Positions 26,013 to 33,853 of a DNA stretch of 64,000 nucleotides are shown piece after piece (within the stretch, counting starts at the first letter, position 1; the number at the start of each line of letters is the position of its first letter). The translations under genes were made by a program, and so were the position numbers. Source of the stretch: Polaribacter sp. HaHaR_3_91 (lineage in GTDB: Bacteria; Bacteroidota; Bacteroidia; Flavobacteriales; Flavobacteriaceae); contig NZ_CP058986.1 in NCBI RefSeq assembly GCF_019278525.1, forward strand, positions 1,116,001 through 1,180,000, given 5' to 3'. Below the pieces are notes generated by a model. That model worked only from the letters and a program-made list of their open reading frames with translations. It was not told the origin of the DNA and made no database searches.

Positions 26013-27086
26013 ATGAAAATTTACTTTTTAGTAGCAACACAGCACGATAATTTAGGGGATTTGTTAATAAATAAAATGTTAATAGACGAAATTAGCAAAT
26101 ATGGAACCGTTTATGTTGACGCTGCAGGTGTACCTGATAGCTTTAAAAAAGAACTTATATCTAAGAACAATGTGAAAGATTTTGAGTTAGAATATGGTGG
26201 TTCTTTAAAAAGAATCACTGGGTATAAATTACTTTCTGATGTAAGGTCGGAGTTTGATTTTTATTTTAAAAGTCCAGGTCCCTCAGGTGGTGTGGGGTAT
26301 GATTATAAGAGCATTATAAGGACGGTAGTATTAGCATACCAGTTTAATTATTTGTCTAAAGGTCAGATGAAATTAAATTTAGTGGGTAATGATATAATAA
26401 TAAAAACTAAATTAGATAGTTGGTTTCAAAGAAATACAAATAAATGTTTTGAAAACTATTTGGTGAGGTCTAAACAGAATAGAGATGAATTGTTAGATTT
26501 GGGATATAAGAATGCTAGATTTATACCAGATGTAGCTTTTTTATATGATCGTAAAAATGGTACTAATGAAAAAAAAGAGAAAGTATGTATTTCTTTTAGA
26601 GATTTAAAAAGTGAGAAGTATAAAAATAAAATTATAAGTATTTTAACCGATGCAATCCCTTTCTATAAAGAAAAAGGATTAATTATTGAGTTTTGCTTTC
26701 AAGTTGAATCTGATTATGAATTTAATAAGTTTCTGTACGAAAAATTTAAATCCGAAAATGTTTTGTTTAAAGCAAGTTGTTTAAAATATAATGAAATTCC
26801 TTATTATAATACTGCTAAATATGTTTTAACAAATCGATTACATGTAATGATATTAGGAATTGTACATCAAGCGATTCCAGTATTAGTATTAAATGATGAC
26901 CTTAAAACTTCTAAAATTAATAGAATTATATCTGACAATAAATTAGATGTTTTGATTGTAAATACATCCGAAGAAATTAAAGGTATCGATAAAAATTATT
27001 CCGATATATTTCTTAATATAGAACAAATTCATTTAAAAAATAATGAATTGGGAGTAAATAAAGTGAAAAGTTTATTTATAGACTAA
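26013..27086 (+). CDS. Polysaccharide pyruvyl transferase family protein (second copy)
   Basis: A 357-residue protein with the pyruvyltransferase-family pattern: HDNLGDLLINKMLIDEI at the N terminus, a Gly-rich SPGPSGGVGYDY, and near the C terminus the hallmark TNRLHVMILGIVHQAIPVLV. The GDLLI and NRLHVMI motifs are the family's substrate-site signatures. It is not a recent duplicate of the 22430 gene, since they share only the fold signatures. It may ketalise a different sugar, or act on another acceptor. Confidence 0.82.
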   Translation: MKIYFLVATQHDNLGDLLINKMLIDEISKYGTVYVDAAGVPDSFKKELISKNNVKDFELEYGGSLKRITGYKLLSDVRSEFDFYFKSPGPSGGVGYDYKSIIRTVVLAYQFNYLSKGQMKLNLVGNDIIIKTKLDSWFQRNTNKCFENYLVRSKQNRDELLDLGYKNARFIPDVAFLYDRKNGTNEKKEKVCISFRDLKSEKYKNKIISILTDAIPFYKEKGLIIEFCFQVESDYEFNKFLYEKFKSENVLFKASCLKYNEIPYYNTAKYVLTNRLHVMILGIVHQAIPVLVLNDDLKTSKINRIISDNKLDVLIVNTSEEIKGIDKNYSDIFLNIEQIHLKNNELGVNKVKSLFID

Positions 27087-27202
27087 TCAGGATATTTAAT
27101 AGGTTATTGTTTTTGCAATAATGAGATGTAAATTAGTTGTTCAAGTGGAACTTTTTTACATACAAGTAGTTATTTTATAATTTAGTATTATTGGAAAAAG
27201 AT

Positions 27203-28360
27203 ATGCGAAAAAAAGTACATAATTTCACGAACATTCCTTCACACTACAGGAGCTTATTGTGGGAAAAGTTACTAAACTCTAATTTTTTTGAGTTTCACTT
27301 CTTTTTTGCAATAAAAAATAAGCTGAATATAAAAGAAATTGACTTTAAAAAGGATAGTTTTCAAAAATATTCTGATAGGCTTCATATTATAAAAAATTAC
27401 TGGTTAAAGAAAAGAATTTTAATTTGGCAAAGTGGGGTTGTTAAAAGTTGTTTAAAAGATAAATTTCATACTGCTATTTTTTTGGGGGAAATTCAAGTTA
27501 TTTCCACTTGGTTAGCAATGTTAATTTGTAAAATTAGGGGAATACAAGTAGTGTATTGGACACACGGTATTTATGGTAATGAATCTTATCTAAAAAAGAA
27601 AATTAGAGTTTTCTTTTATAAAACTGCTGATAAAATATTACTATATGAAAGAAGAGCCAAAAAACTGTTAATTGAGGAAGGCATTAAATCAGAAAAAATG
27701 CTAGTAATTTTTAACTCTTTAAATTATGATAAGCATCTTAATATTAGAAAAAAGCTTCAGTCTTTCAATGATTTACAAGCAGAAAGTAAGGAGTTAACTT
27801 TTTTTAATATAGATTTACCTTATCTCATTTTTGTAGGTAGGTTAACACGTGTTAAAAAATTAGATCTACTAATAAATGCAATTTTCAATATAAACAAAAC
27901 AGATAAAAAGTTAAACCTGTTATTAATAGGACAAGGAGACTCAGAAATAACAAGAGAACTAAAAGAATTAGTAAAAGATTTAAACTTAGAAGGCAACGTT
28001 CAGTTTTACGGAGCTTGTTATGATGAAGAAAAGTTAGCTAACTTTATTTATAATTCAGAACTTTGTGTCTCTCCTGGAAATGTAGGTTTAACAGCAATAC
28101 ATGCATTAAGTTTTGGTACTCCTGTTTGTACGCATTCTAATTTTTTTAATCAAATGCCAGAAGTAGAAGTAATAGAAGAAGGGGGTACAGGTTGTTTTTT
28201 TGAGGAAAATAATATTAAATCATTAGAAAAAGTCATTTTTAATTGGATAAACTCTAATCTTGAAAGAAAAGTAATAAGGAAGGATTGTTATACTGTAATC
28301 GATAATCAATACAATCCTTATAATCAGGTTGAAATCATGAAAAAAATATTGAATAAATAG
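27203..28360 (+). CDS. Glycosyltransferase family 4
   Basis: A GT-B transferase of 385 residues from ATG 27203 (MRKKVHNFTNIPSHYR). A TTG at 27191 could extend it by 4 residues but is less likely. The C-terminal domain shows LIFVGRLTRVKKLDLLINA and LLLIGQGDSE, then SPGNVGLTAIHALSFGTPV. The first Glu of the usual EX7E is replaced by the SPGNVGL variant. A 116-bp gap before it is the largest within this gene block, so an internal promoter is possible. It overlaps nothing and is followed by another GT4 after 2 nt. Confidence 0.88.
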   Translation: MRKKVHNFTNIPSHYRSLLWEKLLNSNFFEFHFFFAIKNKLNIKEIDFKKDSFQKYSDRLHIIKNYWLKKRILIWQSGVVKSCLKDKFHTAIFLGEIQVISTWLAMLICKIRGIQVVYWTHGIYGNESYLKKKIRVFFYKTADKILLYERRAKKLLIEEGIKSEKMLVIFNSLNYDKHLNIRKKLQSFNDLQAESKELTFFNIDLPYLIFVGRLTRVKKLDLLINAIFNINKTDKKLNLLLIGQGDSEITRELKELVKDLNLEGNVQFYGACYDEEKLANFIYNSELCVSPGNVGLTAIHALSFGTPVCTHSNFFNQMPEVEVIEEGGTGCFFEENNIKSLEKVIFNWINSNLERKVIRKDCYTVIDNQYNPYNQVEIMKKILNK

Positions 28361-28362
28361 TT

Positions 28363-29508
28363 ATGAAAGTATATATAATAAATTTATTTTTATCAAGACA
28401 AGGAGGTGGTATTTTTACTGTACTTAAGGAGTTATATTATTCTAAAGTATCACAAAATTACTTTAATAAAGAATTAACTTTTATAGGATTTGAAGATGAA
28501 AACTATCAGGAGGATAGATTAAAATTAAATGGTGAGTCAATCGGCTTCAAAAAAGAAAATGCTTTTTTTTATTCTAAAAAAATTAAAAATTATTTATTTA
28601 ATAATATTGAAATAGATTCGATAATACATCTTCATTCATTATGGATGTATTCTTCAATTTTATTGTTAAAATTGAATAGAAATAATAGGTTTTATAAAAT
28701 AATTTCTCCTCATGGAATGTTAGATAAATGGGCATTAAATAATGGTAGTTTTAAAAAGAAAATTACACTTTTATTGTTTGAAAAAAGAAATATTAATTCT
28801 GCAAATTGTGTTCATGCGTTGTGTACTCAAGAATATGAGGATATAAGAAAAATTTCAAAAAAAGTACCTATAGCAATTATACCCAATGGTATAAATTTAC
28901 CATTAAATATAAGTTATAATACCAAATCTGAAAAAAATATTCTTTTCTTGGCTAGATTACACCCTAAAAAAGGGCTAGATAATTTAATTGAAGCTTGGGC
29001 AGAAGTTCATTCAAAAAATTGGAATCTTATTATTGTTGGTCCAGATGAAGGTAATTATGAATTAAAAATCAATAAAATTAATAAAAACTTAAATCTAAAT
29101 CAAAATAAAATAGAATTTATAGGTGGGGCTTTTGGGAAGGATAAGGTAGAATTATATGAAAAAGCATCTTTGTTTATTTTACCATCCTATAGTGAAGGTC
29201 TACCCATGACAATATTAGAAGCATGGTCTTATAAAGTCCCTGTATTAATGACTAAAGAGTGTAACTTAGATATTGGTTTCAATGAAAAAGCTGCAATTGA
29301 AATAACATCAACTAAAGAAGGTATTTTGAAAGGGTTAAACACCTGTATAAATTTATTAACAGATGAAGAATTAGCTGTTATAGGTAATAATGGGTATGAA
29401 CTGGTTAAAAAAGAGTTTACTTGGGAAGAAGTTTCCAAGAAAATGATTAAAATGTATGAATGGGTGTCTAATAAAATAGAAAAACCTGACTTTATTCATT
29501 TAAATTAA
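28363..29508 (+). CDS. Glycosyltransferase family 4
   Basis: A 381-residue GT-B glycosyltransferase. Signatures are LSRQGGGIFTVLKEL at the N terminus, SPHGMLDKWALNNGSFKKK (a common motif of this GT4 subgroup), LARLHPKKGLDNLIEAW, and EX7E in SEGLPMTILEAWSYKVP. The DNA here is very AT-rich: bases 28561-28620 contain 7 G/C. It precedes a WcaF-type acetyltransferase by 5 nt. Confidence 0.9.
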   Translation: MKVYIINLFLSRQGGGIFTVLKELYYSKVSQNYFNKELTFIGFEDENYQEDRLKLNGESIGFKKENAFFYSKKIKNYLFNNIEIDSIIHLHSLWMYSSILLLKLNRNNRFYKIISPHGMLDKWALNNGSFKKKITLLLFEKRNINSANCVHALCTQEYEDIRKISKKVPIAIIPNGINLPLNISYNTKSEKNILFLARLHPKKGLDNLIEAWAEVHSKNWNLIIVGPDEGNYELKINKINKNLNLNQNKIEFIGGAFGKDKVELYEKASLFILPSYSEGLPMTILEAWSYKVPVLMTKECNLDIGFNEKAAIEITSTKEGILKGLNTCINLLTDEELAVIGNNGYELVKKEFTWEEVSKKMIKMYEWVSNKIEKPDFIHLN

Positions 29509-29513
29509 ACAAA

Positions 29514-30065
29514 ATGAAAAAAGTTAAACTGTCAAATTATAATAATGATTGGTATAAACCTGGTTCAAAAATTAAGATATTAATTTGGTATTATATAAAT
29601 ATTTTTTTTTTAATAAATCCTTTAAACCCAATATCAAGTTTAAAGATTTTTATTCTTAGGTTATTTGGAGCAAAAATTGGAAATAATGTCGCTATCAAGC
29701 AAAGTGTTAACGTAAAATATCCTTGGTTATTAGAAGTGGGTGATAATGTTTGGGTTGGTGAAAATGTTTGGATTGATAATCTAGCTAAAGTGAAAATTGA
29801 AGATAATGTTTGTATTTCTCAAGGAGCTATGTTATTATGTGGCAATCATGATTATAAAAAATCTTCTTTTGATTTACTTTTAGGAGAAATAACATTAAAA
29901 AAAGGTTCTTGGGTTGGTGCTAAATCTGTGGTGTGTCCAGGGGTCACTTTAAATTCTCATGCTATTCTAGCTGTGGGGTCTATAGCAAATAAAGATTTAG
30001 AAGCATATTCAATATATCAAGGAAATCCAGCAATAAAAATTAGAAAAAGAAATATAGTAGAATAG
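29514..30065 (+). CDS. Hexapeptide-repeat acyltransferase, WcaF-like
   Basis: A 183-residue left-handed beta-helix acyltransferase similar to the WcaF colanic-acid acetyltransferase. The N terminus WYKPGSKIKILIWYY is typical of that group. Hexapeptide turns run from about residue 60 to the C terminus, and the catalytic His is in CGNHDYKKSS. It probably O-acetylates a sugar residue. It could also N-acetylate an amino sugar made by the 32716 aminotransferase, but the WcaF-like N terminus favours O-acetylation of a lipid-linked sugar. Confidence 0.87.
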   Translation: MKKVKLSNYNNDWYKPGSKIKILIWYYINIFFLINPLNPISSLKIFILRLFGAKIGNNVAIKQSVNVKYPWLLEVGDNVWVGENVWIDNLAKVKIEDNVCISQGAMLLCGNHDYKKSSFDLLLGEITLKKGSWVGAKSVVCPGVTLNSHAILAVGSIANKDLEAYSIYQGNPAIKIRKRNIVE

Positions 30066-30070
30066 TTTTT

Positions 30071-30820
30071 ATGAAAATATCTATAATTACAGTCTGTTAC
30101 AATAGTGCTAAAACAATTGAAAAGACTTTTAAATCTGTACAAAGTCAAACTTATAATAATATAGAATATATTGTTGTAGATGGAGGTTCTAAAGACACTA
30201 CATTAGATATTGTACAAAAATATAAAGAATTAGTATCTCAATCGGTTTCTGAACCAGACAAAGGTTTGTATGATGCCATGAACAAAGGTATTAAAATAGC
30301 TACTGGAGATTTAGTAGGTATTTTAAATTCTGATGATATCTTTACAGATGACAATGTGTTAGAAAATATAGCAAATTTTCATCTAGAAAATAAAGAAATA
30401 GATGCTTCTGTAGGTAATATTTTACAATTTAATGAAGAAGGAAAAACAGTAAGAAAATATTCTGCTAAAAACTGGGATCCAGAGAAGCTGAAAATTGGTT
30501 TTATGCCAGCGCATCCAGCGATATTTTTTAAAAAAGATTTGTTTAAAAAATATGGGCTTTACCATTTAGATTTTACGATTGGTGCAGATTATGAATTAAT
30601 TACTCGATTTTTCTTACAACATAAGATCACTTGGAAATTTTCTGATATTACAACGACATCTATGTTAATAGGTGGTGTAAGTAGTTCTGGTTTTAGTAGT
30701 TATCAATTAATTTCAAAAGAAATTAAAAAAGCATTGACTAGAAACAATATAAAATTTAGTTATTTAAAAGTACAGTTAAGAGGTTTCTGGAAAATAATAG
30801 GGTATTTAAATAAAAAGTAA
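30071..30820 (+). CDS. Glycosyltransferase family 2
   Basis: A 249-residue GT-A transferase. It starts SIITVCYNSAKTIEKTFKSV, then IEYIVVDGGSKDTT, EPDKGLYDAMNKGIKIATG and the DxD-like NSDDIF, all typical of the colanic acid WcaE/PGL-type GT2 branch. It is the only GT2 in the locus. It is 5 nt from the acetyltransferase and 3 nt from the next gene. Confidence 0.92.
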   Translation: MKISIITVCYNSAKTIEKTFKSVQSQTYNNIEYIVVDGGSKDTTLDIVQKYKELVSQSVSEPDKGLYDAMNKGIKIATGDLVGILNSDDIFTDDNVLENIANFHLENKEIDASVGNILQFNEEGKTVRKYSAKNWDPEKLKIGFMPAHPAIFFKKDLFKKYGLYHLDFTIGADYELITRFFLQHKITWKFSDITTTSMLIGGVSSSGFSSYQLISKEIKKALTRNNIKFSYLKVQLRGFWKIIGYLNKK

Positions 30821-30823
30821 TTG

Positions 30824-31747
30824 ATGAACAGTAACTTACATATCATTACAGGAAATAAAGGTTTTGTTGGCCTTAATTTGATAGACTATTTTAAGAGACA
30901 GAAAAAAGAAACTGTTGGTGTATCTAGAACACCAAAGAACGAAGAGCTTAGTTATGAAACTTTAAGTTTAAAGCAACTTAACCAAGCTAAGAGTTTTATT
31001 CATTTAGCAGGGAAAGCCCACGATTTAAAAAAAACATCTGAAGACAAAGAATATTTTGAAGTAAATACAGAATTGACTAAAACACTTTTCAATCAATTTT
31101 TACAAAGTGATTGTGAGGTATTTATATACATGAGTTCTGTAAAAGCTGCTGCAGACGAAGTAGAAGGTCTTTTAACAGAAGAAGTAAAGCCAAACCCAGT
31201 TACGGTGTATGGAAAGTCTAAATTAGCCGCAGAAACATATATTTTAGCACAAGAAATTCCTGACAACAAAAGAGTGTATATTTTAAGACCTTGCATGATT
31301 CATGGGCCTAATAATAAAGGGAATTTAAATTTATTGTATAGTTTTGTGTCTAAAGGAATTCCGTATCCTTTTGGTAAATATGAAAATGCAAGATCTTTTG
31401 TTTCTGTAGAAAATTTATGTTTTATAATTAATGAATTGATAGAGAATACAAGTGTACCATCTGGTATCTATAATGTAGCTGATGATGCTTCTTTATCTAC
31501 AACGGAATTGGTGCAAACAATTGGCAATGGAATAGGAAAACCTGCAAAAGTTTTAAATATTCCGAAGTTTTTTGTGAATATTCTTGCAAAAATAGGTGAT
31601 GTATTGCCTTTACCTGTAAATTCTGAAAGATTACAAAAATTGACCGAAAATTATGAAGTTTCTAATTCAAAGATAAAAAAAGCACTTCAAAAAGAATTAC
31701 CTTTATCAGTAGAAGAAGGAATCAAAAAAACAATAGCATCATTTTAA
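30824..31747 (+). CDS. NAD-dependent epimerase/4-reductase (WbpV-like)
   Basis: A 307-residue extended SDR from ATG 30824; the TTG just before it is less likely to be the start. The N terminus IITGNKGFVGLNLIDYF is a GxxGxxG Rossmann motif; LAGKAHDL and the catalytic VYGKSKLAAE follow, then ILRPCMIHGPNNKGNLN. This pattern is shared by the WbpV/WbpK/FnlB group, which reduces or epimerises UDP-4-keto-6-deoxy-HexNAc. It directly precedes the WbpL-like transferase, as in Pseudomonas B-band and related loci. The product is plausibly UDP-QuiNAc or UDP-FucNAc. Confidence 0.83.
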   Translation: MNSNLHIITGNKGFVGLNLIDYFKRQKKETVGVSRTPKNEELSYETLSLKQLNQAKSFIHLAGKAHDLKKTSEDKEYFEVNTELTKTLFNQFLQSDCEVFIYMSSVKAAADEVEGLLTEEVKPNPVTVYGKSKLAAETYILAQEIPDNKRVYILRPCMIHGPNNKGNLNLLYSFVSKGIPYPFGKYENARSFVSVENLCFIINELIENTSVPSGIYNVADDASLSTTELVQTIGNGIGKPAKVLNIPKFFVNILAKIGDVLPLPVNSERLQKLTENYEVSNSKIKKALQKELPLSVEEGIKKTIASF

Positions 31748-31751
31748 GTTT

Positions 31752-32726
31752 ATGGAGAAGAATTTAATCGTTTTATGTATATTAATTGTAGCCTCTTTTG
31801 TGTATTTAAAGTTGGCTAATAAATTTAATATTGTAGACAAACCTAATGAAAGAAGTTCGCATACGAAAGTAACAATACGTGGAGGGGGAATTATTTTTCC
31901 GATTGCAATTTTATTATTCTTCTTTTTGAATGATTTTCAATATCCCTTTTTTGTTTTAGGATTGTTTTTAATTGCTTTCGTTAGTTTTTTAGATGACATC
32001 TACACGTTAAGTTCAAGAGTTCGGTTTCCTTTTCAAATAATTGCTATATCCTTAATATTATTTCAAGCAGCGTTCCCTGTTTTTCCATTGTATTATTCAG
32101 TACTTTGTTTAGTGTTGGGGGTTGCAGTAATTAATATGTTCAATTTTATGGACGGTATTAATGGTGTTACAGGCATGTATAGTTTGGCTGTATTATCTGG
32201 TATGTATTTTATCAACTTAAATGAGGCCATCGTTCATACAGATTTAATTGTATTTTCTGGTTTGTCTCTTCTGGTTTTTGGTTTTTATAATTTCAGAAAA
32301 AAAGCACTTTTTTTTGCAGGAGATATTGGGAGTATCGCCATAGGGATGTTGCTCTTTTTTATCGGATTTTTATTTGTTTTAAAATTACAATCTCCAATAT
32401 TTTTATTGTTAATTTTAGTGTATGGAGTAGATACAGCTCTTACAATGCTATATAGAATTGTCTATACGAAGGAAAGTGTTTTAGATCCTCATAGGCACCA
32501 TGTGTATCAAAAATTGGTTGATGTATCTAAAATATCACATTTAAAAGTTTCTATGGGGTATGCAGTACTTCAGTTAGTTGTAAATTTCACCATCCTTAAA
32601 ACATATAAATTAGAGTTGTCAACTCAATTAATAGTATTTTTTGGTGTGATTGTACTTTTTATTATACTTTATATTTTCCTTTTTAGATTGCTTGCTAAAA
32701 AAGCAAAAATGAACAATGCAACATAA
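31752..32726 (+). CDS. Undecaprenyl-phosphate HexNAc-1-phosphate transferase (WbpL/WecA-like)
   Basis: A 324-residue polytopic membrane enzyme of the WecA/MraY superfamily, which starts repeat-unit synthesis by placing a sugar-1-phosphate on undecaprenyl phosphate. Key motifs are DKPNERSSHTKVTIRGGG, the FLDDIYTLSSRVRFP Asp pair, NMFNFMDGINGVTGM, FAGDIGSIAIGM and DPHRHHVYQKL. About ten membrane helices are seen. WbpL-type enzymes often use UDP-FucNAc or UDP-QuiNAc, consistent with the preceding gene. Its last 11 nt overlap the aminotransferase gene. Confidence 0.9.
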   Translation: MEKNLIVLCILIVASFVYLKLANKFNIVDKPNERSSHTKVTIRGGGIIFPIAILLFFFLNDFQYPFFVLGLFLIAFVSFLDDIYTLSSRVRFPFQIIAISLILFQAAFPVFPLYYSVLCLVLGVAVINMFNFMDGINGVTGMYSLAVLSGMYFINLNEAIVHTDLIVFSGLSLLVFGFYNFRKKALFFAGDIGSIAIGMLLFFIGFLFVLKLQSPIFLLLILVYGVDTALTMLYRIVYTKESVLDPHRHHVYQKLVDVSKISHLKVSMGYAVLQLVVNFTILKTYKLELSTQLIVFFGVIVLFIILYIFLFRLLAKKAKMNNAT

Positions 32727-33822
32727 AATTCCTTTATCTGAGTCTCATATAAATATTGATTTAAAAACTTCTTTTTCATCAATAGATATTGATGTTGTTG
32801 CAGAATTTGAAAAATCTTTAGAAAAGTATTATGATTATAAGAAAAGTGTTTTAGCAGTAAATTCTGGAACTTCTGCTATTCATTTGGCGTTAATTTTAAG
32901 TGGTGTAGAAAAAGGAGATGAGGTTTTATGTCAATCGTTAACTTATGTTGCTACTATAAACCCAATTATTTACCAAAATGCAACCCCTATTTTTATCGAT
33001 AGTGAGCAGGATACTTGGAATATGTGTCCTATTCAATTAGAGCGCGCTATAAAAGATAGAATCTTAAAAGGGAAAAAACCAAAGGCAATTGTTGTTGTCC
33101 ATTTGTATGGTATGCCAGCAAAAATTGATGAAATAGTTGCTATTTCTCGTAAATACAATATCATTTTAATTGAAGATGCTGCCGAAGCTTTGGGTGCAGA
33201 GTACAAAGGGAAGAAATGTGGTGCTTTTGGAGATTTTGGAATTCTTTCTTTTAATAATAATAAGATTGTTTCTACTTTAGGAGGCGGAGCATTAATTTGC
33301 AATACAGAAATTGAAAAAGAAAAAGCCTTTTTTTATGCCACACAAGCTAAGGAAAATGAAAGGCATTATGAACACAAAGTAATAGGGTATAACTACAGAA
33401 TGAACTCTTTAGGTGCCCTTATTGGAATTGCCCAACTTAAAAAGCTGAAAACATACCTAAAAAAAAGACGTATCATTAATGATTTTTATAAAGAATCTTT
33501 TAAGAACTTTTCAGGAGTATTTTTCTTAAAAGAGCATTCAGCATCAATTGTGTCTAATCATTGGCTGAGCTGTATTCTTTTAGAAGTTGAAGAGGTTGCT
33601 GTTACAAAGCATAAACTGTTGGATGTACTTAAGAAAAACAATATTGAAATTCGCTTTTTCTGGAAACCAATGCACTTACAGCCTGTTTTTAAAGAGTATC
33701 CGTACTATGGTGGTGAAATTGCAGAAAATTTATTTCAAAAAGGAATCTGCCTTCCATCTGGATCTACTCTCCTAAAAAATGATTTAATCAGAATCTCAGA
33801 ATGCATTAAGAAATTTTTGTAG
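32716..33822 (+). CDS. DegT/DnrJ/EryC1/StrS aminotransferase (EpsN/PglE-like)
   Basis: A 368-residue PLP-dependent sugar aminotransferase. NSGTSAIHLALILSG is the cofactor phosphate site, IEDAAEALGAEYKGK is the Asp region, and the Schiff-base Lys is near residue 183 in SFNNNKIVSTLGGGAL. It probably transaminates a UDP-4-keto-6-deoxy-HexNAc made by the next gene, as PglE or EpsN does, but it could instead serve the WlbA 3-keto sugar. It overlaps the WbpL-like gene by 11 nt, so it is translationally linked to it. Confidence 0.88.
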   Translation: MQHKIPLSESHINIDLKTSFSSIDIDVVAEFEKSLEKYYDYKKSVLAVNSGTSAIHLALILSGVEKGDEVLCQSLTYVATINPIIYQNATPIFIDSEQDTWNMCPIQLERAIKDRILKGKKPKAIVVVHLYGMPAKIDEIVAISRKYNIILIEDAAEALGAEYKGKKCGAFGDFGILSFNNNKIVSTLGGGALICNTEIEKEKAFFYATQAKENERHYEHKVIGYNYRMNSLGALIGIAQLKKLKTYLKKRRIINDFYKESFKNFSGVFFLKEHSASIVSNHWLSCILLEVEEVAVTKHKLLDVLKKNNIEIRFFWKPMHLQPVFKEYPYYGGEIAENLFQKGICLPSGSTLLKNDLIRISECIKKFL

Positions 33823-33853
33823 ATTTGTAAAAAAAAAACTAGAAAACTAAAAA

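Noticed and set aside
27191..27202. TTG start for the GT4 gene
   Set aside because: The ATG at 27203 gives a normal N terminus and the extra four residues have no support.
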